From: Pithys albifrons albifrons
Lineage: Eukaryota; Chordata; Aves; Passeriformes; Thamnophilidae
Direction of reading: 5' to 3'
DNA length: 64,000 nt
Assembly: GCF_047495875.1 (NCBI RefSeq)
Contig: NC_092458.1
Span: 110,099,727 to 110,163,726 of the forward strand
Shown here: positions 51,060-64,000 of the stretch, piece after piece
How positions within the stretch are numbered: the stretch's first letter is position 1
How the letters are laid out: every line of letters begins with the position of its first letter
Position numbers and translations under genes: made by a program
Notes under the pieces: model-generated
Told to the model about the DNA's origin: nothing
Seen by the model: only the letters and a program-made list of their open reading frames with translations
Database searches by the model: none

Positions 51060-51085
51060 TAAATATATATATGTATGTATGTATA
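51060..51085. repeat. (TA)n(TATG)n short microsatellite
   Basis: AAATATATATATGTATGTATG, a short compound repeat. Confidence 0.75.
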
Positions 51086-51439
51086 ATGCTTCTCCTCTAC
51101 TTAGTTACAGAAGAAAGCTTGGAATTACATGACTCAAGGTCTGTCTTGAAGCTCAAACTTGTTATTTTTAAGTCAGCAATTCTGGCACTTGATCTGTACC
51201 TTTTGAACATTTGGGCTTGAAAATACTGAAAATCCCTTTTTTGTCATCATGGGATCCAACATGCTTTCCAATTCAGAACTTCAACTAGGAAAAATGTTAA
51301 TTACATTGAGCACATCTAATTTTATTATGTAGGACAGTGGTCTCTAAAATGGAGTGTGCACACCCCAGGTGGCTCACAGGGAGCTTTTGGGGTGTGGGAA
51401 GAAAATTTCAGAACTGTGATTTTTATATATTTTGATGTA

Positions 51440-51481
51440 AAAAACCCTCCAAAACAACAAAAAAAACAACAAAGAAACCCA
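51440..51481. repeat. A/C-rich low-complexity tract
   Basis: AAAAAACCC, CAAAACAAC and AAAACAACAAAG units, nearly free of G and T. Confidence 0.8.
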
Positions 51482-52694
51482 CTCTGTATGTCAGAAAGTC
51501 CCATATCATCTACATGGCCACAGAAGTGCCCTGGGTCAAGAGTGGGGACTCCGCAATGTGGAAGAGGCAACAATCCTGTCCTCAGTCATTCAGTCCCTTT
51601 CAGCAGTTTTACATGTCCTTATTCAAGCAGATTTACAGATTATATAATCTAGCTTTACCTAAACCAACTCTCACAAAATGGACACATTGCTCAACTTGAA
51701 AATAATGTAACTACAAGCAAATAACAATAAAATGGCAGAGGGGACATTTCTCCTACTCTTAGTATCTGGCAAGCATTTTCTCAGTGATAACATACGAATG
51801 ATGACAATTAAATGAGATTTAATCAACACAGTCCAAACTCGTGGGATATTTAACCCGATACTTCACTAAATTTTATAATAGATGTTCAAAAGCCTCTTCT
51901 GAGGTTTCTGCTTAAGAACAAAAGACAAAAATCTGCCATGGCAGAAATGGCTTAAATATGAAAGAAACAATACAGCAACAAACTAAAATGCATTCCTTTT
52001 TCAGCAGATACTGCAAAATATGTTACAACATATTGCTGAATATTTAAAGAAACGTATTAGAACCAATTTACACGGTACAGGTTTTCTATACAGTTGGCTG
52101 AAAGTGCATGTGTTTCTAACAAGTTGCAGTTTATGGTACTTGCTGGATTCTGTTTCAATAAGGAAACACATTAAGAAGCACTACTTTGTGAGCCACTACA
52201 GGAAAGATGTACTGAAGAAGATACATTCTCAACGGTTAGTGACTTCTTTAATAGGAACAATGTTTTACGGAAAAACTGTGCAAGTGTAACCACTGATGGA
52301 ATGGCTGCTTTTACTAGACTGAAAAAGGGTTCTCAAAGTAAAGTTAGAGAGAGCACAACACATGGAAGTCATTCACTGCATCATTCCTAAACAAACTGCT
52401 ATGGCAAAGAAACAGTAGCCAGAAGAGTACAGAGTTCTACAGTATGACATCAACATGGCAAATTTTATAGAGAGATTTAAATAGCATAATCTTTACAATA
52501 GTTTATTTTGCAATGGAGGAGTGACCATGAAAACAGTGGTTTTCTGGTTATCTTGCATGGAAATTCTTAAAAGACTTGTCAGAATTAAAGATAAGGTATG
52601 CATTTTGATTCTACAAAAGGACAAGTGTTCCATATTTGCTGACCTTTCCTGTGTTAACAAGTGGTTGTCAGCAGATTGCTACATAGCAGATATT

Positions 52695-52800
52695 AAAAAA
52701 CAAAACAAAACAAAACCAAAACAACAACAACCCCAAACCCCCAAAACCAACCAAATAAAAAAACCCACAAAAGACCCAAACAAAACCCCCCACCAAACAC
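52695..52800. repeat. Long A/C-rich tract, 106 bp
   Basis: AAAAAACAAAAC, ACAACAACAACCCC, CCAACC and CCCCCCACC blocks with one T and one G in 106 bases. Confidence 0.9.
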
Positions 52801-53905
52801 AGACTTAATGTGTCCCTTCAAGGTAAAGGTGAGGTCTTAACAATGAGTGAAGAAGTAACTTTCTCCAAAGAACCTCATGCTACGGAGAGAGTATTTTGAA
52901 AAGTAAGGTTTGGAACTATTTTCATCATTAACGAATTTTATTGCTGAAAAGATGTGTCACCTATAAAAATTCTTCTATCTCTATACATAAAACACCTGGA
53001 AACAGAATTATATAACCTGTTTAAAATTTCTCAAAAAGAAAACTGTCAGAAAAATGTGGCACCTTTCAATTAGGTTGCAAGAACAACTGATTCACATTGG
53101 GGAAATTCACTAGCTGAAATTCAATAAAAATCTTGCATAATTGCTGCATGGGATTGAAAAACAAGTGTCATGTTATAGCAACCACAGAAAATAATACACT
53201 TCTACCATTTGGATCTATGTATATTTGAGCTATCTTTTTTCAGCTCTGTGAGACACCAAACCCTTTAAATTGTTATAGCAAGATGCTCAACCAAAATTTA
53301 AAAAATCCCTATAAAGTATAATCAACAGTATTGTTTACAATATTTATTATTAAATATTTTCAGCAAGTTTTTTGCATTGTTAACAAAATTGCTGTTAAAA
53401 TATTGTTAATCTTTATCTCACATCTTTTAATTATTTTTTGTTTTGCTTTATAATGTGCACAATTACATGAATTTTATATATAAACAACTAAAATTTGTAT
53501 ATATATACATATAAACACTCTGAGGTGTGTGTTCAAATAGTTTCTACTCATAGGGTTTATGATCAAAAAGTTTTGGAAACCATTGCTATTGTCCTGTAAC
53601 AGTAAACTTCAATCCCATATTATTTTACTGTTGTCTTAGACTTTACTGTATATAATGGTTGTTTTTCCAGCTACAAATTCCTGGCAGGTTCTTGGACATT
53701 GAGGATTGCCAAAGTCTTTGCTCATAAGAACCAGAAAAGGAATTAGTGTTTTTAATGTTTAAATTAATCATGTGATGAACTCTACATCATCTTCTTGACT
53801 TTGATTTTTCACCCCCTTTTTAATTTGAAACCTTCTGTTTGAGAGGTAACTTGGTTGGCTGCTTGTGTTTATGTTGCATTTCCAACCAAAAAGATACTTG
53901 AGGGC

Positions 53906-53934
53906 TTTGTGGGTTTTTGTTTGGTTGGTTTTTT
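53906..53934. repeat. Short G/T-only tract
   Basis: TTTGTGGGTTTTTGTTTGG followed by TTGG and T runs. Confidence 0.75.
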
Positions 53935-56900
53935 CTTTCAAATTCATTGACATTTCAAGGGAAGATCCTTCTAAAACAATGTATTAAAGTGAAGTGCATA
54001 CTGAATATAGTGCACCAAACCAAAACAGAGAGGAAGGTTGTGAAATCTTTTTAGATAAGTAGAAATGGTGATTAAATCATCTTGCCATAAAGAAGTGATG
54101 GTGCACAGAATATTAAAGGATAATGATAATCTGGGCTATAAAAACAAAATTATTAAGGTAGTATTTCAAACTCAAAATCTCTGTAATCTCCTTTGCAAAT
54201 AGAAAAAGAGCAATTAAGAAATTCTCTGCTGCAGAGTGTTATCACCTTACATACTGAAAAGATTTCTGCTACACATCATACATTGATAAGTTGCAATATA
54301 TCAGGCCACTTCAGGAAAAGAGAATCATTTAATAGCTAAGAGATGCTAAAATAAATTTTAAAAAATTGGGAAAAAACCCTCAGTATAAAAAGAAATTATT
54401 TATTTTCTTTCTTAGGTAAGTTACTGTAAACTACCCCTGATCCTCCACCTTTTATTTTTTTCCCTGCTGGACTGTTCATGTAAGAAATTAAACTGATTCC
54501 ACTCTTTTTTTTTTTTCATTTAACTTTGGAACTCGGTGTGGACAGCATGAGTAAATACAGGAGAGAGCAGTCAGTGAAATGAGACAAGTTAAACAGTTTT
54601 TTTTTCATCTTGGTTATAAGAATGAAGTTTTAAACAGACACGCAATAGTGTTTTACCACAAAGTTAGAAAAAGCACTAATCAAATAAAACTGGCTTTTGT
54701 TTTATCATTTTGTAAGAAGAATCCTCAATCAACATTTTTTTTTCATGTTGGAAATCTGCTTTGTCAAGTCCAGGGTGTAAAATGTTAAGGGGTCAATATA
54801 AACCTTGTTAGATGTTTTGGAAATCAGTTAAGGATGTAAACTCTGCTGGGTATTACCAAGAATAGGAAATACTGCCATGAGGGAAACAAGCTGGAGCATA
54901 ATCCCAAATACTCAAGTTACAGTTGGCCACCAGGGATTCAATCTGTCTCCTGTGAAGAAACAATACCACTCCTCAGAGAGCACCCTCAAGAAGAAACTGA
55001 AACCCTTGCAGTTGGAAGGAACAAGTCAGGTATCTCATGGTCCAAAAATTTTCTTACAGAACATAGAATTAATTGTCTTAGGGAGAAGACAATGGCTGCC
55101 ATAATGCATTTACATTTGGAGGAGGAGAAAATTTGAAGACCAAAAAAATTCCATTTGCTAAAAAATCCCCCTCCCTCCTACACCACAAACAGAGTAGCAG
55201 ATTCTTATATTATTTAAAACTGAAGCTGGATCATCAGCTGAAGATACATATTGTAAATAATGCATAACTCTCCAAAATAAATGGCGAGTAATATATACAA
55301 TGTGTATTATTTCTTGGAATGTTTTCATTTCTGTTGCAATCTCAAATCACAACTAGAGCATAAAGATAGGTGAATATCCAATGCAAAAGGATAAAGCAGA
55401 ATGAGATAGCACTAATAAAAGGAAAGGTACTGATGGTCATGAGGAACTGCAAACTACCTCAAACCAGAATATAACCATTTTAAAAACAGTACCTGAAATA
55501 CATCCAACCTAGAAGAACATGAAGGTTCTCCTTCGAGTCACAGAACAAGGGTCTGCTGGCAAATAGGAATGAACAGTATCAAGGCAAACAGATATCTTCA
55601 CTTCTAGCTTGGTTGCCTGCATCACCCTGCCTAAAAAAAAAAAAAAGTATCCCTGAACATAAACTGTAGTCTTACCTGTCCTGCTTGGCTTTGAACTGGA
55701 GAATTGCTGTATTTGATCCTACCCATCACTATGGCATTTTTGCTACTACCCATGATTTAGCAGTCAACCTCTTCTGCAATAGAAGGTTGCACTGCAGAAC
55801 TCAAATATTTCAAACCAAATGCCTTTTTAGTATTTGGTACTTGACATACCATTCTTTCCTGAACACTCTGTGATCAAAATCACATCACTGGTGAAGAGAA
55901 AACATCTCCTGAAAACAGGTTTAACATTATAAAAAAAACAATATTGAGTCAGATTTGACTTGATTTACCATCATGGCTGATTTCAGTATTGTTCAAAAAG
56001 GTCCAGATATTTATTTTAAAAATTAAATCTAGAAATGAGACTTTAAAAGACACCCTTAAATTAAAAGAGACAAAGGATTTCACTGTTTTTATATTCCAGA
56101 AGAAAGGGAGTGAAAGGAAAAAAGTGGCATTACTGTCCAAAGATGGATTTACATCACAACATACAGCCAAGTCATAGGAGCCTCAGATCCACATATTATT
56201 CAGTACCTCCATATTTCAGCTTTAACTGAAAACATATTTTTCTTGACTATTTATATTCCTTTACTGCTCTTGTTAAAGTCTCTCTGCCCAAATTCTGGAT
56301 AAAATGAAATTAATTTATCTTTTTTCCCCTACCCCCCCAAGTATCTCATAGATTCTGGCCTGTTTTATGCAATGTCTGATCTGTGAATGCATTGACACAT
56401 CATTTCCTATATGCATTTGATTTGCATGCACAGGAAATACATCCTGTTGTTGTACTGCTGCTCTTTAATTAATATTAGACATATTTTTTTCAAATAGGTG
56501 TTGCTATTTTTTAAATACTTTCCTTAACAGGACAGCAAAGTACTAAAAATGCACTGAGTGAAGGATTGTTTTGTCTTTATGCTTTCCCTCCTTACACAAG
56601 CTGGAAACATTTCCTGTTAGCATAAAAAGAAATCATAATACCCTTTGTACATTCCCACCAGAAGAAGGTCCTACAAGAGTGAGTTTTTAAAAATACTTTT
56701 TGCATTTTCCACATATCTGTTAGTTTCTATTTAATGGTATACTTATCTATACCAAATTATGCAGCATACACAAATTTTGTACTTTTTGTCAGATGCTAAA
56801 GCAAGTTGATTTTTTTCCTTTAGGAAAGAAACAAGTAAATAAGGGACTCTTTCCCTGTTGTTTGATGGCTTTGGTCTTCAAACGGATTACCATCACACGT

Positions 56901-57100
56901 GAAATCTGACTTTGTTAAAGCTATTAAATTCTTTATGTTCCTTTTTTTTAATCTCCTTTGATAATAGTTTTATATTTTACAAAATAGGCTGTACTTTTTC
57001 TGAAGAAAGGGAAGACTTCCAAGGCTATTCTCCTTTATTACCTGTGTATTTTGAGTCAAAATAACAGACCACACTTCTTCATTTTACTATAAGTAAAATA

Positions 57101-57159
57101 CAAAAAAAAGCCCAAACAAACAAACAAACCCCACAAATAAACCCCCCAACAAACAAACT
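57101..57159. repeat. A/C-rich low-complexity tract
   Basis: CAAAAAAAAGCCC, (AAAC)4, CCCCAC and CCCCCC units, with a single G and few T. Confidence 0.85.
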
Positions 57160-57410
57160 CTAAATTATATGGCAATTAGCTCTTCCAAACCTTGCATCTA
57201 ATGAAGTAAGCAATTATTTAAAAATGTTAGTTAATGAAAAGCTTTTTTCAGATCAATATATAAAGTATAAGAACCCCTCCATGCACCCAAATGACATGAT
57301 AAAATTTGAAGGGTTTTTAGGATCTTTTGGTGCAGGTAGGACACATGTAATATGAAACAAGAAAATTATTCCATTTATATGGAATTTATGTGATTCTATT
57401 TAATACTATT

Positions 57411-57441
57411 CCAAATGTAAAGTACATTTGGAGTACTTTAC
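57411..57441. repeat. Two overlapping perfect hairpins
   Basis: CCAAATGTA (57411-57419) pairs with TACATTTGG (57423-57431). GTAAAGTAC (57417-57425) pairs with GTACTTTAC (57433-57441). Each stem is 9 bp and perfect, and they share bases, so only one can form at a time. Confidence 0.7.
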
Positions 57442-57799
57442 AAAAGAAACTTGGTATTTGCTTTGGTTCCAGAAATGCCCAAGGCACCAAAGAGTGTTTG
57501 GATGCTTTGAGGACAGAGAAACCGATAAGAATTGACCACCTATGGGTCTTAGATGATTTATGTCTCACTCAAAACCCAGGCCTGATCAACAGATTCAGTT
57601 AAGTCTCAATGGTTTTCAGCAAGGGAGTAGTACAAGAATTTGTACCTTTTGAAAATAAAGTTACAAATCCTAGGTCTTTAAAACTACTTTTAAAAATACC
57701 ATTCTTGACCCCCTTTTAAATTGTATACATTATTTTCAAGAGTAACAGCTAGAGAAACATTCCCTTCTTTCCCTCCCCAGAACACCTAAAAACAATCCC

Positions 57800-57950
57800 T
57801 TTTTGCTGTTGGGGTTTTTTTGCTTGTTTTGTGGGGGTTTTGTTTGTTTGTTTTAGTTGTTTGTTTAGAAGCATTTTGGTTTTGTTTGTTTGTTTAGGTA
57901 CTTTGTGGTTTTATTTGTGCAGTTTGGGGTTTTTTTGGAGGGGAATGGTG
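57800..57950. repeat. Long G/T-rich tract, about 150 bp
   Basis: GGGG, GTGGGGG, (TTTG)n, TTTAGTTG and GGTTTTTTTGGAGGGG blocks. It faces an A/C tract 78 bp to the right. Confidence 0.85.
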
Positions 57951-58027
57951 CTTGAGAAATTTAAGGGATTTAAACCTAGTTTTCATTTTCTGGAAAGCTG
58001 AAGCAAAGTAAATTAGACAACCACTTT

Positions 58028-58102
58028 AACAACAACAACAAAAAGAAGAAACCAAAAAGACCAAAAAACCAAACCAAAACAAAAAACAACAACCCAAACA
58101 AC
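58028..58102. repeat. A/C-rich tract, about 75 bp
   Basis: AACAACAACAAC, AAAAGAAG, ACCAAAAAGACC, AACCAAACC and AACAACAACCC units. It is complementary in class to the G/T tract just to the left. Confidence 0.85.
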
Positions 58103-58479
58103 TTCTGCTGCCCTGGCAGGAATCTGAATTGAGGACTGGGGAAAAAAGGGGTTTTTCAGAAAGAGAAGGGTGTATGAGTTCAGATAGTTAGTGCAACTGT
58201 GCTCTTACTTCACATGCATTCACTCTACTAAATGTTGAATGTGAAAGGTATTGTTCAGGAGAAGCATGAAGTCTTCCCAACACTGCTGTGAGTGGAATGA
58301 AATAATAAAATTAAGAGTAAAGAATGATTTCAAAGAAATATTGACATTTTATATTCAGGGCTAATATTTTAAGCATCAGCTATAGCAAACTGAGGAACAC
58401 ATCCAGGACTCTCAACTTGACTCAGAAGACAGCCTGATTCCATAAGTCAAACTAAGTTCTGAAAGGTACTGGAATAATA

Positions 58480-58530
58480 TTGATGATGACGATGAAGAAG
58501 AAGATGATGATGCTAATAATAATAATAAAT
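58480..58530. repeat. Mixed triplet repeat (GAT/GAA/AAT)
   Basis: GATGATGACGATGAAGAAG, then GATGATGATG, then (AAT)5. Forward translation is an acidic/lysine run and reverse a serine run, both trivial. Confidence 0.8.
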
Positions 58531-59412
58531 AATTTTTTAAATGACAGCAAATCCAAGAAGAAAGAAGAATGCTTAAAGGTAATTCTATGTTCAATATTCT
58601 TTCCTGTGCAGGAAAGATCTATAATGGCAAAAAACCCTACCCAACCATCAGCGAGCAGGAATGAAAACATCACTCCATTTACTTGATAATATGTGAAAGA
58701 TAGTAAAGTCAATAATGAAAATTTAAAAAGAACTTCAAGTCTTTGCTGCAATAAGCAGGTCATGTCAGAAGGAGTATGCAGGACCTTTTGTGCTGCCGTG
58801 ACCTTGTCAGACATAGGTAGTAACAAACTTTATAGCCACTAACTATAAGAAATGGGAACCAAGACTGATCAGAGCATGATGAGTAGGAGGAAGAGCATTG
58901 CCTGAAGATTAATAAGACCTACAAGTAAGATGAAGTAAACAACTCTGCCTGGAGACCAATGTCCGAAAGTAACAAAAGGAAATGACCAGCAACAGCAAAT
59001 AAAAGGGATAATGATTGGATTAAATCATTGACAGTAATATTTTGCTCAAACCATGGTATTGGTGACAGAAAACCAACATGAAAAAGAGAACTTGCTATTC
59101 AGTAGAAAGATCCTCAGACAATCCCAGAGGAATAACGGTCAGTACATTCAACTGCTGTGCAGAAAGAACTGGAGTCTCCTGGGAGGAAGCACTGAAGTCT
59201 TTACCTCATTGCTGGACTTTAAGACAACATAAGCTACACACTGTACTCTGATTTGGACAGTCGTGTCATCCTTATCAGTGATCTGAGCCCTTCTCAGTTA
59301 CCTTTCAGGCAGGGACACCTTCTTGGGTGTAGCTGTGGCACAGACTGTACATATCCCACATGCCATCTGAGATACACCTGTTTTGGGCCTTACTAGTCTG
59401 GCTTGAGTGGTA

Positions 59413-59470
59413 GTTTTGGGTTTGGTTTTTTTTGTTGGTTTTTTTTTTTGGTTGTTGTTTGTTTGTTTTT
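59413..59470. repeat. G/T-only tract
   Basis: TTTTGGGTTTGG, T runs, TTGG and (TTG)n(TTTG)n units with no A or C over about 58 bases. Confidence 0.85.
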
Positions 59471-62400
59471 CATTATTATAGCTACCTTATTTTTTATTAA
59501 TTTTAGTGAAATGTCTGAATTAAACAAGGTTTCAACTCTTTCTCTGACATTAAAATTTAACTGCCTTTCAATAAAGTGTCCAAGGCAGCAGAGATTAACC
59601 CAAAATTCTTTGAGTGTGTGAGAGAATACAACTCAACATATTGTAGTGCTACAAAAGATGGAAGAAGATTCCAACCGTTCTCTCCTAGGAAAAGTGAAAG
59701 AACATATCAATCCTGTGAAGCTTTGCACGGTGGAACATTTCACCTGAAGTTGAGATGAAGAAAAAAATATTGAAAATGGAGGAGAACCAGTATGAATATG
59801 GAGAAAGCTGTTAATTGAGGCACCAGACAAGCTCTGGAGGCAATAGGTAAGAGCAAGAAATGGGGAGAAGAACTGGAGATAATGAAATGGAGGGAACAAT
59901 AAATTTCTATATGGCATTGAATTACTGTAATTGTTTTCTGAAGAATGCGTTCATTTGATGAATATTTCATATGACACAGGACAAAATAAAACATTAAATT
60001 AACATTAGACTCCAACAGTGCAGCACAGTTCATCTCACGTTGTGTCAGTTTACACTAGGTGAGATATACTTTGCTTAATATAAATATCCATTTTTTTTCT
60101 AGACCTAATTAGGAAAGATATTTAATAAAATTCTCTTTGTCCTGTTTAACAGGAAGGCTGTGCTTTTCTACTGTTTTACTTCTGCAGTAATCAAGATCTA
60201 CACATACATGTTTGACAATGTTTACCTGATGTTTAAAAACCAAGCATGCACTTCCTTTTATCCCTCGAGAAGTACTGCACAGACAGAGAGCACTGCATTA
60301 ATTACGACTTCACCTGGCATACACACAAAGTTACTGGTTTTTCTTTGAAACTTATATGCAGTTGGACAATTCCAAATTAACCTTAGACCACAAACAGGAA
60401 GCTCATCTTAAGGCTCAGTTAGCTGCGGATGCTTCATCAATAGCAATTAAAGAAAAAAAAAGAATCTTGCAAATTGATTTCCTTTATAAAGTTTCTTTGC
60501 TGTGGATTTGGTATGAAGCTCACTGAAGTCAGATTCCCACAGTTTTCCCGTTAGCAGGTGAGACAGGAAGAAGATACTGCTACTAATTCTCAGAAAAAAA
60601 ACCCTAGTTGTTTACTTTTTATATCATCTCACAGAAATCACAGAAGTTATTCAAGAAATACAATTCCCCTGTTGTTTTACATATTTATCAAACATTGATT
60701 GGAATTCTGTTATGCTGATGTTAGTTACTGTATCCAGTTTAATTTCTCTTAAAATAGAAGTATTGTGGAAGTACCTGTTTAGGTTATGATCCAGAATTAT
60801 ATGTTGGTACTTGATATTTCTAGGGGCTGAACTGCTAAAAGCAGTAGAATACATCTGGCTTATATAGCCTGCAAAATAACAGGGGAGCAAAAAGAATTAT
60901 GCAAGCACCTATAATAGAACATGATTGAAGTACAATTATATATAAGGTTATGTAAATATTAGTGGGTGTTATATTAGTAATGCTACAAAACCTGTGCAAG
61001 TTCATGAAAAGAGATTTTTTCCCCTTACCTCTCATTTATTCACCTGTAGATTAGTTACATTCTACTCAATAACAATCACAATAATAATAATTCTTGAATA
61101 AAAGTCAAAATGCACATTGTATTTTTTGCCAAATATCATAGAAATTCAGCAGAAGTAATGCAGAAACTGAAAGCTGTACTAGAATAAGCTTATGCAAATA
61201 CAAAAAATTGGAACATTATAATCTATTCTGTTTATATGACAAAGAATAAGCAGTCTCAGAAGGTATGCTTGAAAACTACTGTAATTTTGGCTAACTCTGC
61301 ACTTCTGATTCTTTATTTTCATCTGAAATGTGGAGCTATGCTTAGAGCAAAGAAACAGAAGCCCCAATGACCTGTTCTTCTTTTCTTATTTTTAAGGAAT
61401 TAGGTCAGTCTCAAAGTCAGCTCACCAGAATATGAAATACAATCTAAGTCCCAGGCTGAGACATTAGACAGAGAAGTTCAACATAGCTATCAAAGGCAAA
61501 AAGAGAGACCTCACAATACAAATTATGTTAATCCACACGCTTAGATGTCCCACATACAATTTCTTTTAACTGCTTGTACTCTAAACAGACTATAATACAA
61601 GGAACATTTGTTACTTCATTTCTGCCTGTTTCTCTCTGGGATTAAGTTGAGAGATCTCTTGAAATATAAGGAATTGGAAAAAAATAGAAAATAAGAATTG
61701 TCTAATGTGTCCAGTTCAGGAAAACAACTTTAATGTATCTTAGAGCAAATTGAGTGGGTGCTGAATGCCTTGCTGACACGTCCAATTTCATCAGTCCCAC
61801 TCAAAAGATCTAAGAAGCCAGGAAATTATTGATTTAGCTGTACCATATAGTACTCAGCTCTCAAAAAGGTGTACAGTCTGAAGGACACCTCAGAGTATTA
61901 TTTAGCGCAAGTGGCAAATGACATTGCAGGAGCAAATGCTGCATTATCTAGATAGCAACAATAAATAATGCAATCCATTAGGCACTAACATAACTTCATG
62001 TCTTAAACCAAACATGCAACCCATTGGAGTCCCACGGTGAATTCCAACATATTCAGAAGAAACTAATTCATAATTGGGAAATGGAAGCTCACTTTGACAC
62101 AATAAAGGGAGACAAGAGCATGGGAACTAAATTCTGTGCCATTCCTCAGACATACCTGTGCTGAAATGTCTGATAGTCCTACATTCCATCTGAATATTTA
62201 TCCAATTGTAAAACAAGCTAACGTATACATTCTCCAATGCTGGATTGGAGAGGGCAAAGAGAAAAGATAGAACTAACAACTTTTACACAGGTGGAAGTAG
62301 CAGAGCTTTAAGCAATCTCTAGATAAATCCAGAAGACAGAAGCATCAATTATTCAGTAATTTGAAACACGAGTCACATCAACACTAGGCTGATATTTTAT

Positions 62401-64000
62401 ACATGTACACTTACACGAAAAGGAAGTGTACTTTTGCCTCATTCTTTTCATTTAAATGAACAATTTTACTCTCTCTCATGTGGTATATATTCTCAATAGT
62501 AAATTCAGAAACACTGTTTCAGGGGCAAGAGTGATTAATTCTTTCCCCCAAAATATACAGCAAGGATAAGCTCATTAATTTCAAATATTTAGTATTCACT
62601 GCTGTCGTGGAAAACTACAGACTAGTTCTTTGGAGTACATGGGAAAACAAGAATGCTTTTGAGGAACGGACTTCACTTGAGGCAAATCTTTTTATGTAGA
62701 TATTTGTGGATAAATAGGGCTGAAACAGCTTTAATTAGGCCTATCCCTTCCTTACAATAACTCATGAATAAAAATGAACATTTTTTTTTGTCTCCATGGC
62801 AACTTTCCCTTATGAGACTTCTCAAAGACTTTTTGTAGTAAGAATTTCTTACTCAAACACAAACACAGAATGGAAATACTCAACTTTCACACTCTAAAAC
62901 CAGACCCAGTTCTCAATGTCAAGCTCCATGATTCTTGTAGACACAGGTGACAAATAACAACACAAATATTTTTAACATTAAACAAACAAAATTCAAAGAG
63001 CATTTTACACAGAAAAAAGAAAGAAGAAAAAGAACAAATAAAAGGTTCATCCCAGAAGGGAATATTAATTTGAGATAATGGCTAAACCTTCTCTATACTT
63101 GGAGAGGCACTCACAGATTAGAGTGTTTTCTTAAAGAAGAGTACCTTCTTCAGGGAGCCATCTAATTTTTAACCCTCTTAATGAGTGGGTTTCTAAGGTC
63201 TTAACCCTAATTCTGTGACAAGTGCCTTTTGCTGATGATAATTCTTAACTCAAGAGCAGAATAAGTTCTGTTCTACTTGCTACAATGTTTTACAACTTCT
63301 CTTTTTTTCAGCCCTTTAAGAAGAATAATTAAGCTTAAACACCTGAAAAAGGATGGGTGAGGGACACAGAAAACACTGTTTTTACAGAATTCAGTTTTTC
63401 AGAACCTCAGTGTGCACAAGAACAGCCTTTCTGGATCCCTTTACAATCAGATTACTCAAACTCCTGCTTCATGCTGTAAGTCACTCTTCTTTCACAGTCT
63501 ATTGAAAACTTGAGAGTCCTTCTAGATAAAAGAAATGGCTCCATTTCTGTTGTCCTGCAAAATACACTGGTAGCAAGAACATAGCAAGAATGCAAAGATT
63601 ATGGTCGTGATAGTGAGACTGTGATGAAGTAGCTTAGGAGGATAAATTCACTGATTTTTTTTCAGATCTGAAGTAAAAGAGAATACCTTTGTACATACAG
63701 AGCTATGTACAACATGTTCTGCATGCCAGCTGATGATTGAGCTATTTAATAGTTTGCTGACTCTTACGAAAATGGCACAAGGATAAGGGTGAAGAGGAGG
63801 AAAGAAAACTGATATGAATCACAAGAATATATTCTCCCACAACAGAGTTGTAGGTTTGCACACAAACATCTAACTGTGCTAGGAAAGGGGAAACAGATGT
63901 GACAAAGAAATCCTGTCTTTCAAAACTTTCCAAATCAAATCCCTCAATACTTGAATATGCTGACATTTGTACCTGCAAAACAAAAAGTCATGCAAAGCAA
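59471..64000. other. Unique AT-rich DNA to the end of the window
   Basis: Short frames only and no transposon recognised. Homopolymer A and T runs are modest. Confidence 0.6.

Larger units (their letters stand above)
50136..57100. other. Unique AT-rich DNA, no gene seen
   Basis: 50590-50900 is less AT-rich and has open frames on both strands (99 and 96 codons) without a recognised domain; it may be an old unrecognised repeat. The remainder is AT-rich with the listed tracts. Confidence 0.55.

Noticed and set aside
58412..58594. Poly-serine peptide on the minus strand
   Set aside because: It is a translation of the GAT/GAA/AAT triplet repeat.
1..64000. Bacterial-style operons, CRISPR arrays or phage
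   Set aside because: The low coding density, CR1 and ERV repeats and microsatellites are those of a vertebrate nuclear genome. No spaced direct-repeat array was seen.

Overview
The window looks like a stretch of AT-rich, gene-poor nuclear DNA from a bird, most likely a passerine. The case rests on the repeats. There are truncated CR1 LINE 3' ends (antisense copies near 10.0 kb and 49.8 kb) and several endogenous-retrovirus long terminal repeats (LTRs) of recognisably avian type. No repeat of mammalian, plant or bacterial type was seen. I found no protein-coding host gene, no convincing exon, no tRNA or rRNA, and no CRISPR array. The open frames are short, mostly below 110 codons, as expected from chance, and the longest ones sit inside LTR-like sequence. 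The window is therefore either intergenic or inside a very large intron; the sequence alone cannot say which.

Layout. 1-19.4 kb: unique AT-rich DNA with low-complexity tracts, one CR1 relic (about 10.0-10.2 kb), a poly(A) run (14.98 kb) and an (AATC)13 microsatellite (16.1 kb). 19.4-22.2 kb: two LTRs of different families. One is a solo LTR with TG/CA ends and a perfect 5-bp target duplication. The other is a plus-strand LTR with a TATA box. 26.4-27.2 kb and 33.2-34.0 kb: two copies of one CpG-rich LTR family, about 745 bp each, in opposite orientation and each flanked by a perfect 6-bp target duplication. Both copies keep an open reading frame at the 5' end of U3 and a kappaB-like palindrome just upstream of the TATA position. 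37.9-43.0 kb: long G/T-only and A/C-only tracts and a GC-rich, LTR-like block with a minus-strand TATA box. 46.9-47.4 kb: an old, diverged minus-strand relative of the 21.6-kb LTR. 49.75-50.14 kb: a second CR1. 50-64 kb: unique AT-rich DNA with more low-complexity tracts.

The most interesting items are the inverted pair of CpG-rich solo LTRs with a frame-conserved U3 reading frame, and the roughly twenty dispersed 30-190 bp tracts built almost only from G+T on one strand (A+C on the other). No new biological system could be supported. Regulatory potential of the LTRs and of a few homeobox-site-rich AT segments is inference.
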